Shown piece by piece: positions 1 through 9,100 of a stretch of DNA of 15,817 nucleotides. The DNA is from an uncultured Prevotella sp. (GTDB lineage Bacteria; Bacteroidota; Bacteroidia; Bacteroidales; Bacteroidaceae). The first letter of the stretch is position 1, and each line of letters opens with the position of its first letter. Location of the stretch: NCBI GenBank assembly GCA_905373605.1, contig CAJPTO010000051.1, positions 1 to 15,817 on the forward strand. Direction: 5' to 3'. The position numbers and the translations under genes were made by a program. The notes below the pieces were generated by a model. It ran no database searches and was not told where the DNA came from. It saw only the letters and a list, made by a program, of their open reading frames with translations.

Positions 1-411
1 GGAAGCACATCGTAGAAGTGGAAACTTCTTGTGGCGAGATTGCCCTGCAAGAAAGCCGCCACACAACTTTTCGGGCGGCAATATGTGGCTTGGTATGCAC
101 CATCGCTGGACCTGCCATACGGCCCATATAAGTTCGGCGGACTGCCCGGATTGGTGCTGCAAGTGGCCGACACGCAACAGCATTTTCTTTTCACCATCAG
201 CGGCTTGCAAAAGGTCACAGGGTACACGCCCATCTATCTTTGGGCGAACAAGGCCATAGTGAAGAGCAACCGCCAGAAAGTGAGGCAGATTTACAAGAAT
301 TATTGCGCCGACCCAGCGGCTGCTCTCAACAGCATGGAGGGCGTAGAGATTAGCCAAGAAACAAAAGCACGCATAAATGCAAAGCCATACAACCCCATTG
401 AGTTGGAGTGA
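1..411 (+). pseudogene. GLPGLI family protein, 3' part, apparent frameshift
   Basis: The 5' end lies outside the window. From about base 40 the reading frame that ends with TGA at 409-411 matches the GLPGLI family (Bacteroidetes proteins of unknown function, usually exported): C-K-K-A-A-T-Q-L-F-G-R-Q-Y-V-A-W-Y-A-P, then GPYKFGGLPGLVLQVAD (GLPGL at 139-153). That frame has a TAG at 13-15. The family-like sequence before it (V-E-V-E-T-S-C-G-E-I) is instead in the frame starting at base 3, which stops at 129-131. The usual G-Y pair before the P-C-K-K block is missing, so a few bases (2, 5 or 8) seem to have been lost near 41-44. It is either a real pseudogene or a sequencing error. GTG at 31 gives an artificial 126-aa ORF. 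The last 35 bases overlap the next gene, suggesting translational coupling. Family call is confident; the broken state is inferred from family consensus recalled from memory. Confidence 0.7.
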
Positions 412-2986
412 TGCATGGCCGCGCGTGGTTCTTGCTGTGCTTTTGGCATGCCTTTCGGTTGGCGTTTCGGCACAAAACGCGGGGCCATTGGTGCTTAAGT
501 TTGAAACCAAAGACGAAGCTTCGCGCAAGGCTTTGCCCGCCGTCACTTGCCGCGTTTACACCGAAAGCGGCAAGCTGCGCGCTTACGGCGTGGCCAATGG
601 CAAGGGGATGGTGCAGGTAAGTGCCTTTCCTGCCGACACGTTGGAGTTTGCCTTGATGGGTTATGCCAAGCAGCGCAAGCCCGCAAACGCTTTCAACGCA
701 GCACTTACCAATGTGATTTGGCTGGCCACCAAAAGCGTGCAGCTGCGCGAGATAACCATTAAAACGCCGCCAATACGCGCCAAGGGCGACACGCTTGCTT
801 ATCAGGTGGGTGCTTTCGTTAGACCTGGCGACACACATCTGGAAGACATCTTGCGCAAGTTGCCTGGCATTCAGGTGGCCGACAATGGCACGGTGTCGTA
901 TCAAGGAAAAGCCATTAACAAGTTTTACATCGAAGGTAAGGACCTCCTAGGCGGCAGTTATGCCCAAGCAACACGCAACATGCCGGTGGATGCAGTGGCA
1001 ACAGTAGAGGTTATGGAGAACCATCAGCCCGTGCGTGTGCTGCACAACAGACAGTTTACCGACCATGCCGCTCTGAACATTAAGCTGAATGCCACCCATA
1101 AGGCGCGTCCTTTCGGTGAAATAGAGGGCGCATTAGGTCTTTGGCCCAGTGTATGGAGCAACCGACTTTTCGTCACTCAGCTGATGCAAGGAAGCCAAAT
1201 GATGCTCTCTGCAAAGATGAACAACACGGGTGCAGACATATCTGGCGACACGCAAGAACGCATCGCCATTTCCGATCTCGACGCATACGAACCCACACCG
1301 CCGCAATTTCTCTCGGTGAACAGCCCTGCAGAGCGTATCCCGCAAAACAGGTACCTGCGCAACAAGGCCTATTCGGGCGGACTGAACTGGCTTACCAACC
1401 TGTCGGCAAATGCAACTTTGCGCGTTAACCTCACCGCTTATGCCGACCATGCCGCGTTTTCGCAAACACAGCAGTACCACTTTGGCGGTTTGCATGCCGT
1501 GGATTACAGCGAAGAGAACAGCCAACGCCTGCGCACACTTACGCTGATGCCGATTGTGAACTACGAACTGAACAGCAACACGGCCTATGTGTCTAACGAA
1601 CTGCGTTACAACCACACCCGAAATTCGGCATACGCCATGCTGAACACGCGCAGTACGGGGCTTAGAGAGCAAGTGCGCAACACTCCCGACTATGTTCAGA
1701 ACCTCTTTATGTCGTCGCTGGCATTTGGAAAGCAGATTGTACAGGCGAAGTCGCTTGTGCGTTACTTTCGTCGTAGCGAAATGTTGCACACCTTGGCCGA
1801 CACACTCTCGCCTTATAACCTGGAAGAGACCTACGCCATACGCTCGTTTGTGAGCAAGAACGTGGTGTCTACCGTTACGCCATTGTGGGGTAACGACCTT
1901 GAAATAACGGCTAAGGCCGCCTATAACGCCACTCAATACCAACATTCGGAACGCGTTAGCAGTCGGCAACTGCTGCTGGGCCTTGCACCAAACTACACGA
2001 TGAGCCTTGGCACAAGAACAAAAATAATCGCCGAACTGCCCCTAGAATGGTGGCGCATTGGCCTTTCAGCTTCTGTAGACACCACGGCAAGCCGCTCGTT
2101 TTTCGCCTTTTCGCCCTCGTTGTTTGTGCGCCGCGAGCTGTCATACAATTGGAAACTGTCGCTCGGGGCTTCGCTCTATACCGACAATTCGCTTGCCAAC
2201 TTCTACGCATTTCATCCTCTGCCCACCAGTTATCGCGCGCGATACCTGCCCACTTACAGCATTTACAAGAACACGGGGCAACGCGTGTCGGCACGTTTGG
2301 CCTATCGCAACCTGGCCACGATGCTCTTTTCTTCGCTTGCACTAGCTTATTCGAGAGAGCAACACGAGGCTTACACCAGCTATGAATACACCGACACGTT
2401 GAATTTCGTGAGGCTTGTTGCAGGACGCAACAGCAGTAGCACCTTTACAGCCAATGCATCGGCCGACAAGAGCATAACGGCAATAGGCCTTTCGCTTAAA
2501 TATGCGATGGGTTATCGGCTTATGCGTCACCTTGTTTCGCAGTCGGGCCAGCTTGCCATCAACCATTCTAACATTGCCAATGCGCAGTTGAGCGGCGTTT
2601 ATCAGCAATTGGGGTGGTTGCGGCTCACGTTTTCGGCCGCAGGCGTGTGGCATTGGGAACACAGCGAGTTGCGGCGTTCGGCTGTTTTGTCGCAGTGGTT
2701 GGGCGAAGTGTCACTGCATGTGTTCCCAACAAAGAAGATTGGGCTAAAGCTTAAGTGGCAAAACCAAACCCACGAGGTGCAACCGAGCCGCTTCAAGGGC
2801 ATTAACCTCTTCGACATGGACGCCCAGTGGCGGATAAGCAAGGCATGGGAGTTGGGGCTTGCGGCCAGTAACCTGCTCGATGCGCGCAGTTATGTGGTGA
2901 CAAGCCAGTTGGGGTTGGACACATTCCAGTCGATGCTGCCCCTTCGCGGCCGCGAAGTGATGTTGAGGTTGCTGTGGCGGATGTGA
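377..2986 (+). CDS. TonB-receptor-like outer-membrane beta-barrel protein with carboxypeptidase-regulatory domain
   Basis: This encodes an 869-aa outer-membrane protein. Residues 1-32 form a signal peptide (hydrophobic run V-V-L-A-V-L-L-A-C-L, likely cleavage after SVGVSA). Residues about 35-125 resemble the carboxypeptidase-regulatory-like beta-sandwich found at the N-terminus of many Bacteroidetes receptors. Residues about 125-230 form the plug: I-T-I-K-T-P-P-I-R-A-K-G-D-T-L-A-Y, then LRKLPGIQVADNGTVSYQGK and FYIEGKDLLGGSY. The remainder is a long aromatic-rich beta-strand barrel ending in R-L-L-W-R-M. It lacks the VVVGYG-type box of SusC proteins and fits the PF14905-like barrel group. The ATG at 377 lies inside the end of the GLPGLI gene; this pairing recurs in Bacteroidetes, and the substrate is unknown. 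GTG/TTG starts further in are possible but would shorten the signal peptide. Confidence 0.85.
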   Translation: MQSHTTPLSWSDAWPRVVLAVLLACLSVGVSAQNAGPLVLKFETKDEASRKALPAVTCRVYTESGKLRAYGVANGKGMVQVSAFPADTLEFALMGYAKQRKPANAFNAALTNVIWLATKSVQLREITIKTPPIRAKGDTLAYQVGAFVRPGDTHLEDILRKLPGIQVADNGTVSYQGKAINKFYIEGKDLLGGSYAQATRNMPVDAVATVEVMENHQPVRVLHNRQFTDHAALNIKLNATHKARPFGEIEGALGLWPSVWSNRLFVTQLMQGSQMMLSAKMNNTGADISGDTQERIAISDLDAYEPTPPQFLSVNSPAERIPQNRYLRNKAYSGGLNWLTNLSANATLRVNLTAYADHAAFSQTQQYHFGGLHAVDYSEENSQRLRTLTLMPIVNYELNSNTAYVSNELRYNHTRNSAYAMLNTRSTGLREQVRNTPDYVQNLFMSSLAFGKQIVQAKSLVRYFRRSEMLHTLADTLSPYNLEETYAIRSFVSKNVVSTVTPLWGNDLEITAKAAYNATQYQHSERVSSRQLLLGLAPNYTMSLGTRTKIIAELPLEWWRIGLSASVDTTASRSFFAFSPSLFVRRELSYNWKLSLGASLYTDNSLANFYAFHPLPTSYRARYLPTYSIYKNTGQRVSARLAYRNLATMLFSSLALAYSREQHEAYTSYEYTDTLNFVRLVAGRNSSSTFTANASADKSITAIGLSLKYAMGYRLMRHLVSQSGQLAINHSNIANAQLSGVYQQLGWLRLTFSAAGVWHWEHSELRRSAVLSQWLGEVSLHVFPTKKIGLKLKWQNQTHEVQPSRFKGINLFDMDAQWRISKAWELGLAASNLLDARSYVVTSQLGLDTFQSMLPLRGREVMLRLLWRM

Positions 2987-2995
2987 GATGGATGG

Positions 2996-3046
2996 AGTGG
3001 GGCGGCAAGTTTCACGAGCAAATCGCCACTTTCCACATCTTTTTTA
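2996..3046 (+). terminator. weak candidate terminator after the outer-membrane receptor gene
   Basis: AGTGGGGCG (2996-3004) can pair with CGCCACT (3024-3030) with a two-base bulge. A T-run lies at 3040-3046. The stem is imperfect and the T-run begins nine bases after it, so this is only a tentative transcription end for the plus-strand genes, which face the minus-strand lipoprotein gene. Confidence 0.3.
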
Positions 3047-3067
3047 GCCCCTTAACGTCGCCAAGGC

Positions 3068-3079
3068 GTTGTGCACAAC
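3068..3079. repeat. 12-bp perfect palindrome GTTGTGCACAAC
   Basis: GTTGTGCACAAC is fully self-complementary and ends two bases from the stop codon of the minus-strand lipoprotein gene. It lies in the short gap between convergent genes. It may be a small hairpin or protein-binding site, or chance. Confidence 0.3.
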
Positions 3080-3080
3080 C

Positions 3081-4052
3081 CTACCATACAATGTCTTCTA
3101 TCATATACTTCTTGCCAAACGCAATGTCTTTTGAGGCTTTCCCTTGTTCTATGATGTGCAGTTTCACAGAGTCTATGTAATAATTCTCCACATTATGGAA
3201 ACCCTTTTGAGGCTTGTCCACATAAAACCTGATGGCTTTACCGTGTTCGTAATTGCCGCTGAAGTGCTTCCCGAAGTAATTCACCTCCCAAGTAATCGTT
3301 TTTCCTTCGGCCGGCTTCAAAAGTGTGTCGCAAACTTTGTTTCCACAATCCACTTCAAAGAAATATTCGCGGTGGTAAATGTCAGTCTTTACATCGTGAA
3401 ATGTTTTATAGTACGCGTTTAATTTCGTAGAATAAAAGGTGAAAGGCACTTTTATCACGCCCGTTTCCTTGCTGTTAGCCTTTGTTCTTGAAAACGAGAA
3501 CTTCAAGTTGAACGTACCGGCAACGGTAGGCCTGATTTGCAGGAAGTACTTTGTGTCGGGTTTAATGTTGCATCCGCCTCGTTTCACTCTTGCATTATCG
3601 AACAGCTTAGGTAGTTTTGTTTTTTTGTATTGTATGTATTCGGCTTCGGTGAACAGGTGTATCAGGTAGTTAAATCCCGACTCATCGTGATTTTGGCTCC
3701 GCAGCACATCGTTTTGGTTGAACCTGTACTCATATTCAGATGCTTTACCAGTTCCTGTCACCGTGAATGTGTACCACATGTTTTCTTCTACATGCACATT
3801 CCGGAAGTCGGCGGGCTGTTTTGGGGCATCGATTTCATGAAAGTCAACTTTCATTTTCTGTACCTCTGGCACCTCTTTCTTTTTATCAGGATCCAGATTC
3901 ACGTCTTCAGGAACGTCATTGCCGCCACAAGCCGCTAGGCTCATGCTCAAGGCAAGCACGGCTATTTGTGCCATTGTGTCCATGTTTAACTTGAAATTTG
4001 GCCAGTATTCATGGCGTATTGGCCTTTGAGTAAATTTTCTTTCCATTGCCAT
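3081..4052 (-). CDS. unrecognised lipoprotein (323 aa)
   Basis: The family is not recognised. A hydrophobic segment (M-A-Q-I-A-V-L-A-L-S-M-S) is followed by a lipobox L-A-A-C, then G-G-N-D and an acidic/lysine linker (DPDKKKEVPE). This indicates a lipidated, envelope-attached protein. The mature part is about 280 aa, rich in aromatic beta-strand-like segments (P-D-T-K-Y-F-L-Q-I-R-P, G-T-F-N-L-K-F-S-F), suggesting a beta-sandwich. It has three cysteines after the lipid cysteine. The start is uncertain: the longest frame begins with TTG at 4094, inside the predicted -7 promoter box. ATG 4052 or 4046 gives a long basic N-region (E-R-K-F-T-Q-R-P-I-R), while ATG 3983 gives a short signal peptide without positive charge. 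I chose 4052. It has its own promoter and lies beyond the SusCD terminator, so it is probably a separate unit. Confidence 0.72.
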   Translation of the reverse strand: MAMERKFTQRPIRHEYWPNFKLNMDTMAQIAVLALSMSLAACGGNDVPEDVNLDPDKKKEVPEVQKMKVDFHEIDAPKQPADFRNVHVEENMWYTFTVTGTGKASEYEYRFNQNDVLRSQNHDESGFNYLIHLFTEAEYIQYKKTKLPKLFDNARVKRGGCNIKPDTKYFLQIRPTVAGTFNLKFSFSRTKANSKETGVIKVPFTFYSTKLNAYYKTFHDVKTDIYHREYFFEVDCGNKVCDTLLKPAEGKTITWEVNYFGKHFSGNYEHGKAIRFYVDKPQKGFHNVENYYIDSVKLHIIEQGKASKDIAFGKKYMIEDIVW

Positions 4053-4091
4053 ATTGGTATTAAAAGGTGCGATTAGAGTATGATTCCATTG

Positions 4092-4099
4092 CAAAATTA
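4092..4099 (-). promoter_or_regulatory. Bacteroidetes -7 box TAATTTTG for the lipoprotein gene
   Basis: Read on the minus strand, the sequence is TAATTTTG, an exact match to the Bacteroidetes -7 consensus TAnnTTTG. No clear TTG-type -33 box is seen 19-21 bases upstream. A start point near 4085 would leave a leader of about 33 bases before ATG 4052, which argues against the TTG start at 4094. Confidence 0.45.
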
Positions 4100-4331
4100 T
4101 ACATTATTGGTGTATGATGTGGATTGTTTCGGATGTTATATAGCAGTTTTTAAGTATCCCTCAACATGGTTAAACAGGTTAAACTATTGAAATTAAAATT
4201 TAAGGAGCGTTCTCAAAATAGTCAGCTTGGCGGTTTCTCGCTTGCCTTTGTGCCGTTCTTCGTTGTCTTTTTGCTATTGTCTTCCTTACTATTATGGGTC
4301 TATGTCGTTTCGCTACCCATTCGAAATGACG

Positions 4332-4376
4332 AAAAAGCGGAGGGTGAAGGGCCAAAGCCCTATACTCACCCTCCGC
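4332..4376 (-). terminator. intrinsic terminator of the SusC/SusD operon
   Basis: Arms GCGGAGGGTGA (4337-4347) and TCACCCTCCGC (4366-4376) are perfectly complementary over 11 bp. An inner stem AGGGC (4348-4352) pairs with GCCCT (4357-4361) around a four-base loop, leaving a four-base bulge. On the minus strand the hairpin is followed by five T residues (4332-4336). It lies 15 bases after the SusD stop codon. Confidence 0.88.
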
Positions 4377-4391
4377 AGTTAACCCCTTCCT

Positions 4392-6146
4392 TTAATTGCT
4401 CTTGGGGTTTTGTTCCAATAGGCCGTTATAGGCATTTATGGCCGATTGGGGAATGAAGTAAATCACGCGATAGTCTGTTGGCGCAATGTCTTCCAAGGAT
4501 TGGTGAGGCCCGGGATAGTGGCGCGTGAGCGCATCCCCATTGCGGAACACGTCGTAACTGCGTTCTGCTTGGAAAGCTAGCTCCAATTGCCTTTCCTTGT
4601 CCACCAGCGTCTTTGCCGTTGTGGCATTAAATTGTGCAGCGGTATAGCCTCCTTTTTCGATGGAACGCTCACGGATGATGTTCACATCGGCCAAGGCATC
4701 GGCAATTTTACCCAGTTTGACGTTAGCTTCGGCGCGGTTGAGGTACATTTCATCAAGTCGGGAAATGATGGGCGAGTAAAGTTGGTTTTCTTTTCCGCCC
4801 TGTCGCGAGCACTTCACCACGTAGAACATGGGGTAAACCCTGTTGATTGACATTTGATAGTCTAGCACACCGCGATAGGTTTCTCCGTGATAGGTGATGT
4901 TGTAAAGGCGTTGTGTGGTGTCTACGGGTGTGAGGGGCAGTGGCAGTTTCTGTCCTGTTCCAGCAGTGTCGCACACCAAGCTGCCGTCTTTCAGTCGGTA
5001 GTAAGGTTGCTGCACGTAATTATAGTCCACCAGCTTACCCGCTTTGTCATATTCGTTTTTGATGAATCGCAGCGTTGGCACATAGTCTGTCGTGTCGGTT
5101 TTAAAGTATTGCGGCTCGATGAATTGTGCACGAATGTCGGTGTATTTCTTGTTGAACCAGTCGTTTTGTCCCGTTTCGTTCAGCAAGTCGAGATACTTTG
5201 CCGAGGCATACATTTCTCCCCATCCCATACCGCCGATGTTAGAATACATACCTCCGATGGTGTAATAGTAGTCCCACTCAGGAAATTCCGAGTCGACACG
5301 CTTTACCACGAAGATGTTTTCGGGGTTGTCTTCGGGGTTTAGGGTATTGCTCTTCCCGTAGTTTTCGCGATTGAGCAACTTAAACTTTTTCGAGTTAATG
5401 ACCATCGTGGCATAATCCACGCTTTTTTGTGCGAACTCGGTGTTGGGCGCTTCGTAAGTACCGCTCATATATAGGTAAATGCGGCTAAGCATGGCCCATG
5501 CAGCCTCTTTAGATGCGAAGTTGCAGCGTTGTCCGTCGTGAATTTCCGTCGTCATCAGCGTTGCAGCTTTTTCTAAGTCGGCAATGGCCTGCGCGTAAGT
5601 TTCTTTCACGGTGGACCTGTTGGGCAGAATGGCCGTTGCAGGGTCGTTGGGTGTACCGTTAACGATGGGCACTCCGAGGTTTTTTTCTGGGTTTTGGGCA
5701 TACGGCCTGCCGAACGCGCGGCACAGGTAGAAGTAAATCATGCCGCGCATGTAATAGCATTCTCCCAGCTGTGTGTCGGTTGTGGCATCTTGTCCTTCGG
5801 GTACAGCCTTGATGATGTTGGATGCTTGGGCGATGACCTTATAGCTATAGTCCCAGAAGTTTTGCAGGCGATAGTTGTTGGGAGTTCGCGAATAGGAAAT
5901 GAACTCGTAGAAGGCATCTGTTGAAGTGCCGCGAATCATGATGTTGTCGCCGGCATACTCGCCGCATCTGTACATGGGGTCCGACCACGTTTTGAGGTAT
6001 CCGTAACATCCGTTAAGCAATGATGGGAATGTTTCGGAAATGTTGTTGTTCACCGCTTCGTCGTCCATCATGTATAATGGGCGTCGTTCAACGCTGCACG
6101 AAGCCAAGGCAAAAGCTGCCGAGAGCAGCAAAAATATCTTTTTCAT
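4392..6146 (-). CDS. SusD/RagB-family outer-membrane lipoprotein
   Basis: This encodes a 584-aa surface lipoprotein that caps the SusC-type channel and helps capture the substrate. The signal peptide M-K-K-I-F-L-L-L-S-A-A-F-A-L-A-S-C places the lipidated cysteine at residue 17. The helical TPR-like core is visible at about 127-150 (Y-Y-M-R-G-M-I-Y-F-Y-L-C-R-A-F-G) and about 462-496 (SRLDEMYLNRAEANVKLGK, then A-L-A-D-V-N-I-I-R-E-R-S). The usual C-terminal block E-R-Q-L-E-L-A-F-Q-A-E-R-S-Y-D-V-F-R lies at about 518-535. Length is normal for the family. The start is 14 bases after the SusC stop, so the two are co-transcribed, and a strong terminator follows. Family assignment is firm. No neighbouring enzyme reveals whether the substrate is a glycan, peptide or other nutrient. 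Confidence 0.93.
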   Translation of the reverse strand: MKKIFLLLSAAFALASCSVERRPLYMMDDEAVNNNISETFPSLLNGCYGYLKTWSDPMYRCGEYAGDNIMIRGTSTDAFYEFISYSRTPNNYRLQNFWDYSYKVIAQASNIIKAVPEGQDATTDTQLGECYYMRGMIYFYLCRAFGRPYAQNPEKNLGVPIVNGTPNDPATAILPNRSTVKETYAQAIADLEKAATLMTTEIHDGQRCNFASKEAAWAMLSRIYLYMSGTYEAPNTEFAQKSVDYATMVINSKKFKLLNRENYGKSNTLNPEDNPENIFVVKRVDSEFPEWDYYYTIGGMYSNIGGMGWGEMYASAKYLDLLNETGQNDWFNKKYTDIRAQFIEPQYFKTDTTDYVPTLRFIKNEYDKAGKLVDYNYVQQPYYRLKDGSLVCDTAGTGQKLPLPLTPVDTTQRLYNITYHGETYRGVLDYQMSINRVYPMFYVVKCSRQGGKENQLYSPIISRLDEMYLNRAEANVKLGKIADALADVNIIRERSIEKGGYTAAQFNATTAKTLVDKERQLELAFQAERSYDVFRNGDALTRHYPGPHQSLEDIAPTDYRVIYFIPQSAINAYNGLLEQNPKSN

Positions 6147-6160
6147 AAGGCAAAATCATG

Positions 6161-9100
6161 TTAGAATGTTACGTTAACTCCGAGCGTAAACTTGCGTACA
6201 GAAGGATAGACACCTGCACCAGTGGATATGGCAAGTGCCGTTGAGCGTTCGCCCGAGGCATCGCGTCCGTCGTCGGCAGCGGGCAATTCGGGGTCAACGC
6301 CCGAGTAGTCGGTGATGCAGAAGAGGTTCTCTCCGCTGATGTAAACTCGCAAAGCCTTCACGATTTGCGTCTTGAGGTTGAAGTTGTAACCCAAGGTGAG
6401 CGAGCGAAGCTTCAGGAAATCGGCGTTTTCCAGATAGCGAGTAGAGGCTTTGTTCGAGTTGGATTTGTTGTTGTATGCAGGTGCGGGGTGGGTGGCTATG
6501 TCGCCTTTGTGTTGCCATCTGCTCCATCCCTTTTGCAGTCGATATTGGTTCCTGTCGGTGTAAGCACCGTCGGAGTCGTACTCTTGTCGCGAATAGTTGT
6601 AGATGTATGCGCCAAGCGAATAGCCGAACACGGCGTTAAGGTCGAAGCCTTTGTAGGCAATGGTGGTAGAGAAACTTCCAAAGACCTTGGGTGTGGCGCG
6701 CTTGTCGAGTGCCACTTCGTCGGCCTGGGCATAGTTCTTTGTCACAACGCGGTTGCCGTTTGCATCGGTAGTGAACCATTGTGGCGCGCCCGTTTCGGGG
6801 TCCACTCCCGCCCATTCGCGCAGGTAATAGGTGTCGGCACTCAGTCCGGGGCGCAAAAGTGTGCTGGTGGAGCCGGCAATTCCGTCGCCTTGTATGATTT
6901 GGTCTTTCCCACCATAGAGTTTTTTAATCTTGTTCGAGTTGGTTGAAAGGTTGGCATCTACCGTCCAAGTGAGGTCCTTGTTCTTGATGATGTCTGCCGA
7001 AAGTGTTGTTTCGAAGCCCGTATTGGTTAGCTCGCCGATGTTTTGCCAGATGCTAGTGATGCCCATAACGCCTGAAACTGGGACGGCGAAGAGCAGGTTG
7101 CTAGTGCGTTTGCGATAGAAGTCGAAGGTCATTCGCAGGCGGTGGAACATGTTAAGGTCTATTCCTAACCCCGCGGTGTAGCTCTTTTCCCACGTGAGTT
7201 TCTTGTTGGCCCATTGCGAGATGACAGCTCCTGGCACCTCATTGTATGCGGCGCGCAGGCTGTAAAGGCCATATTGTGGGTAAAGGGTGTTGGGACGGCT
7301 GCCCACCGAACCATAAGAGGCTCGCACTTTGAGGTAATCGACATAGGGAACTTTAAACCATTCTTCGGCTGTAGCCACCCATCCTCCGCTGACGGAGAAG
7401 AAAGTTCCGTATGCGGCATCGGAACCGAAATTGCTTGCACCGTCAGTTCTGAGCGACAATTGCAAGAGGTATTTGTCGGCGTAGTCGGTGTTGAGGTTGG
7501 CGAAGAACGATTGCACCGCCCATTCGTATTTGTTTCCGCCTACGGCTTCGGGCGTTGCGGCGATGTCAAGCTGGGCATAACCCGGCACCAAGCCCATGCC
7601 GTTGCTGCTGTGGAAGCGGTATTCGCCATCGTTAAATTCGTAGCCCAGCATCAAGAAACCGTGGTATTTGCCGAAGTTGCGCGTGGCTTTGAGCAGCTGG
7701 CTGGTGTAACGGCGTATGCTGGTGCTGGTGCTTTCGCTCACGCGCCCTTTGTCTTGTGCACCCGAAGTACGTGGGTCTTCGTAGCTTTTGTCTTGATGTG
7801 TGTTCCAACGGTAGCTGTTAACCGACGAGAACGTGAGCCAATCGGTGAGATAGAGGTCGAAGTCGAAGTTCCCGTTAAAGGCGTAGGAGTCGTATTTTGA
7901 CCAATTGTACTGCAATTCGTAGAGATAGTTGGTGGAATTGCTGTTAACCCACATGGGCGACTTGTTCCCAACGATTTTCCCATTCGCATCATAGGGGCTG
8001 TCCCACGGCAACATTGAGTACATGGCAGAGGTGGAACGTTGCCTGTCGTCGATGGCACCCTTGCTCCCGTTGATAGCGGGGCGGATGGCAATCCACGAAT
8101 AGGGTCTGAAGTTGAGCTTCACCATTGTGTTGTAGCGCGTGTAGTCGTATCCGCGCACAGCACCGTTCTCCTTATACACGCCGCCAGTGAACACCGCACT
8201 AAGCTTTTCGCCGCCACTGTTAATGGTGAGGTCGTAGTTTTGCACGTTACCCGTATGCTTGGCAAGTTTCCACCAATCGAAATTGCTGTTGCGAAGTTCC
8301 TCGTTCCAACGTGGGAACTTCACTTTCTCGGGATTGGTGAACGATTTGTACAGGTCGTAGAGTTCCGCCCCGTCCATCATCTTCACGTTTCCGTTGTTTA
8401 GGGTAGAAATTCCCGCTTTGGCCGACAGGCTGATGCTTGTTTTCCCGGCTTGCGCACCTTTGGTGGTGACAACAATAACGCCGTTAGCTCCCTGCGAGCC
8501 ATAAATGGCAGTTGATGCAGCGTCTTTGAGCACGGTAAGTGTTTCGATGTCATTGGGGTTGATGTCGCCAGGGTCTTTGCCAACGATAACACCATCGATA
8601 ACCCATAGCGGGGCAGTGCTGCCATTGATGGTAGATTTGCCGCGCACAATGATGGCACCAAAGGAGCCAGGCTTGCCCGAACCAGGCATAACATTCATTC
8701 CTGGCACTTTTCCAGTAAGCATGTTGGTGACGTTTGCCGTGGTGACGTTGGTCAATTCCTTGCTGCCGATGCTCTGCATAGAGCCAGTTAGGCTGTTTCG
8801 CTTTTGGGTGTTGTAGCCCACCACCACCGTTTCGTTGAGCATGGTGGCCGTGGAAGCCATGCTGATGGTAATGTTGTTGGCGGCTCGCACCTGCGTTTTC
8901 TCATAGCCCAACGATGTTACCACGAGCATGTCGCCGGGTTTTGCATCGATGGTAAACTCGCCGTCGAGGTTTGTAACGGCCACTTTCTTGGTGCCGCTCA
9001 CCGAGATGTAGGCACCCGTAAGCGGTTCGCCCGTCTGCGAGTCAATCACTTTTCCTTTGATTGTGGAGGTTTCGGACTGTACGGCGGCTGTTATATTGGC

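Larger units (their letters stand above)
4053..4391. other. intergenic region between SusD-like and lipoprotein genes
   Basis: This 339-base gap holds the minus-strand promoter candidate of the lipoprotein gene at its left and the SusD terminator at its right. Between them is a T-rich stretch. A plus-strand frame (4166-4456) could encode a lysine-rich N-terminus and one hydrophobic helix, but it runs through the terminator and antisense into the SusD gene, so it is not called. A 9-base-spaced direct repeat GGTTAAAC occurs at 4168-4175 and 4177-4184. Confidence 0.5.

Noticed and set aside
29..259. 76-codon plus-strand frame at the left edge
   Set aside because: It overlaps the GLPGLI sequence in another frame and does not match the family; neither half of the split gene uses it.
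1133..1969. 278-codon minus-strand frame inside the outer-membrane receptor gene
   Set aside because: It is the antisense shadow of the strongly supported 377-2986 gene, has unnatural cysteine/arginine/histidine-rich composition and no family signal.
7214..7900. 228-codon plus-strand frame inside the SusC-like gene
   Set aside because: It lies antisense to a well supported SusC-family gene. The low-complexity valine/glutamate/glycine-rich composition is typical of a mirror frame.
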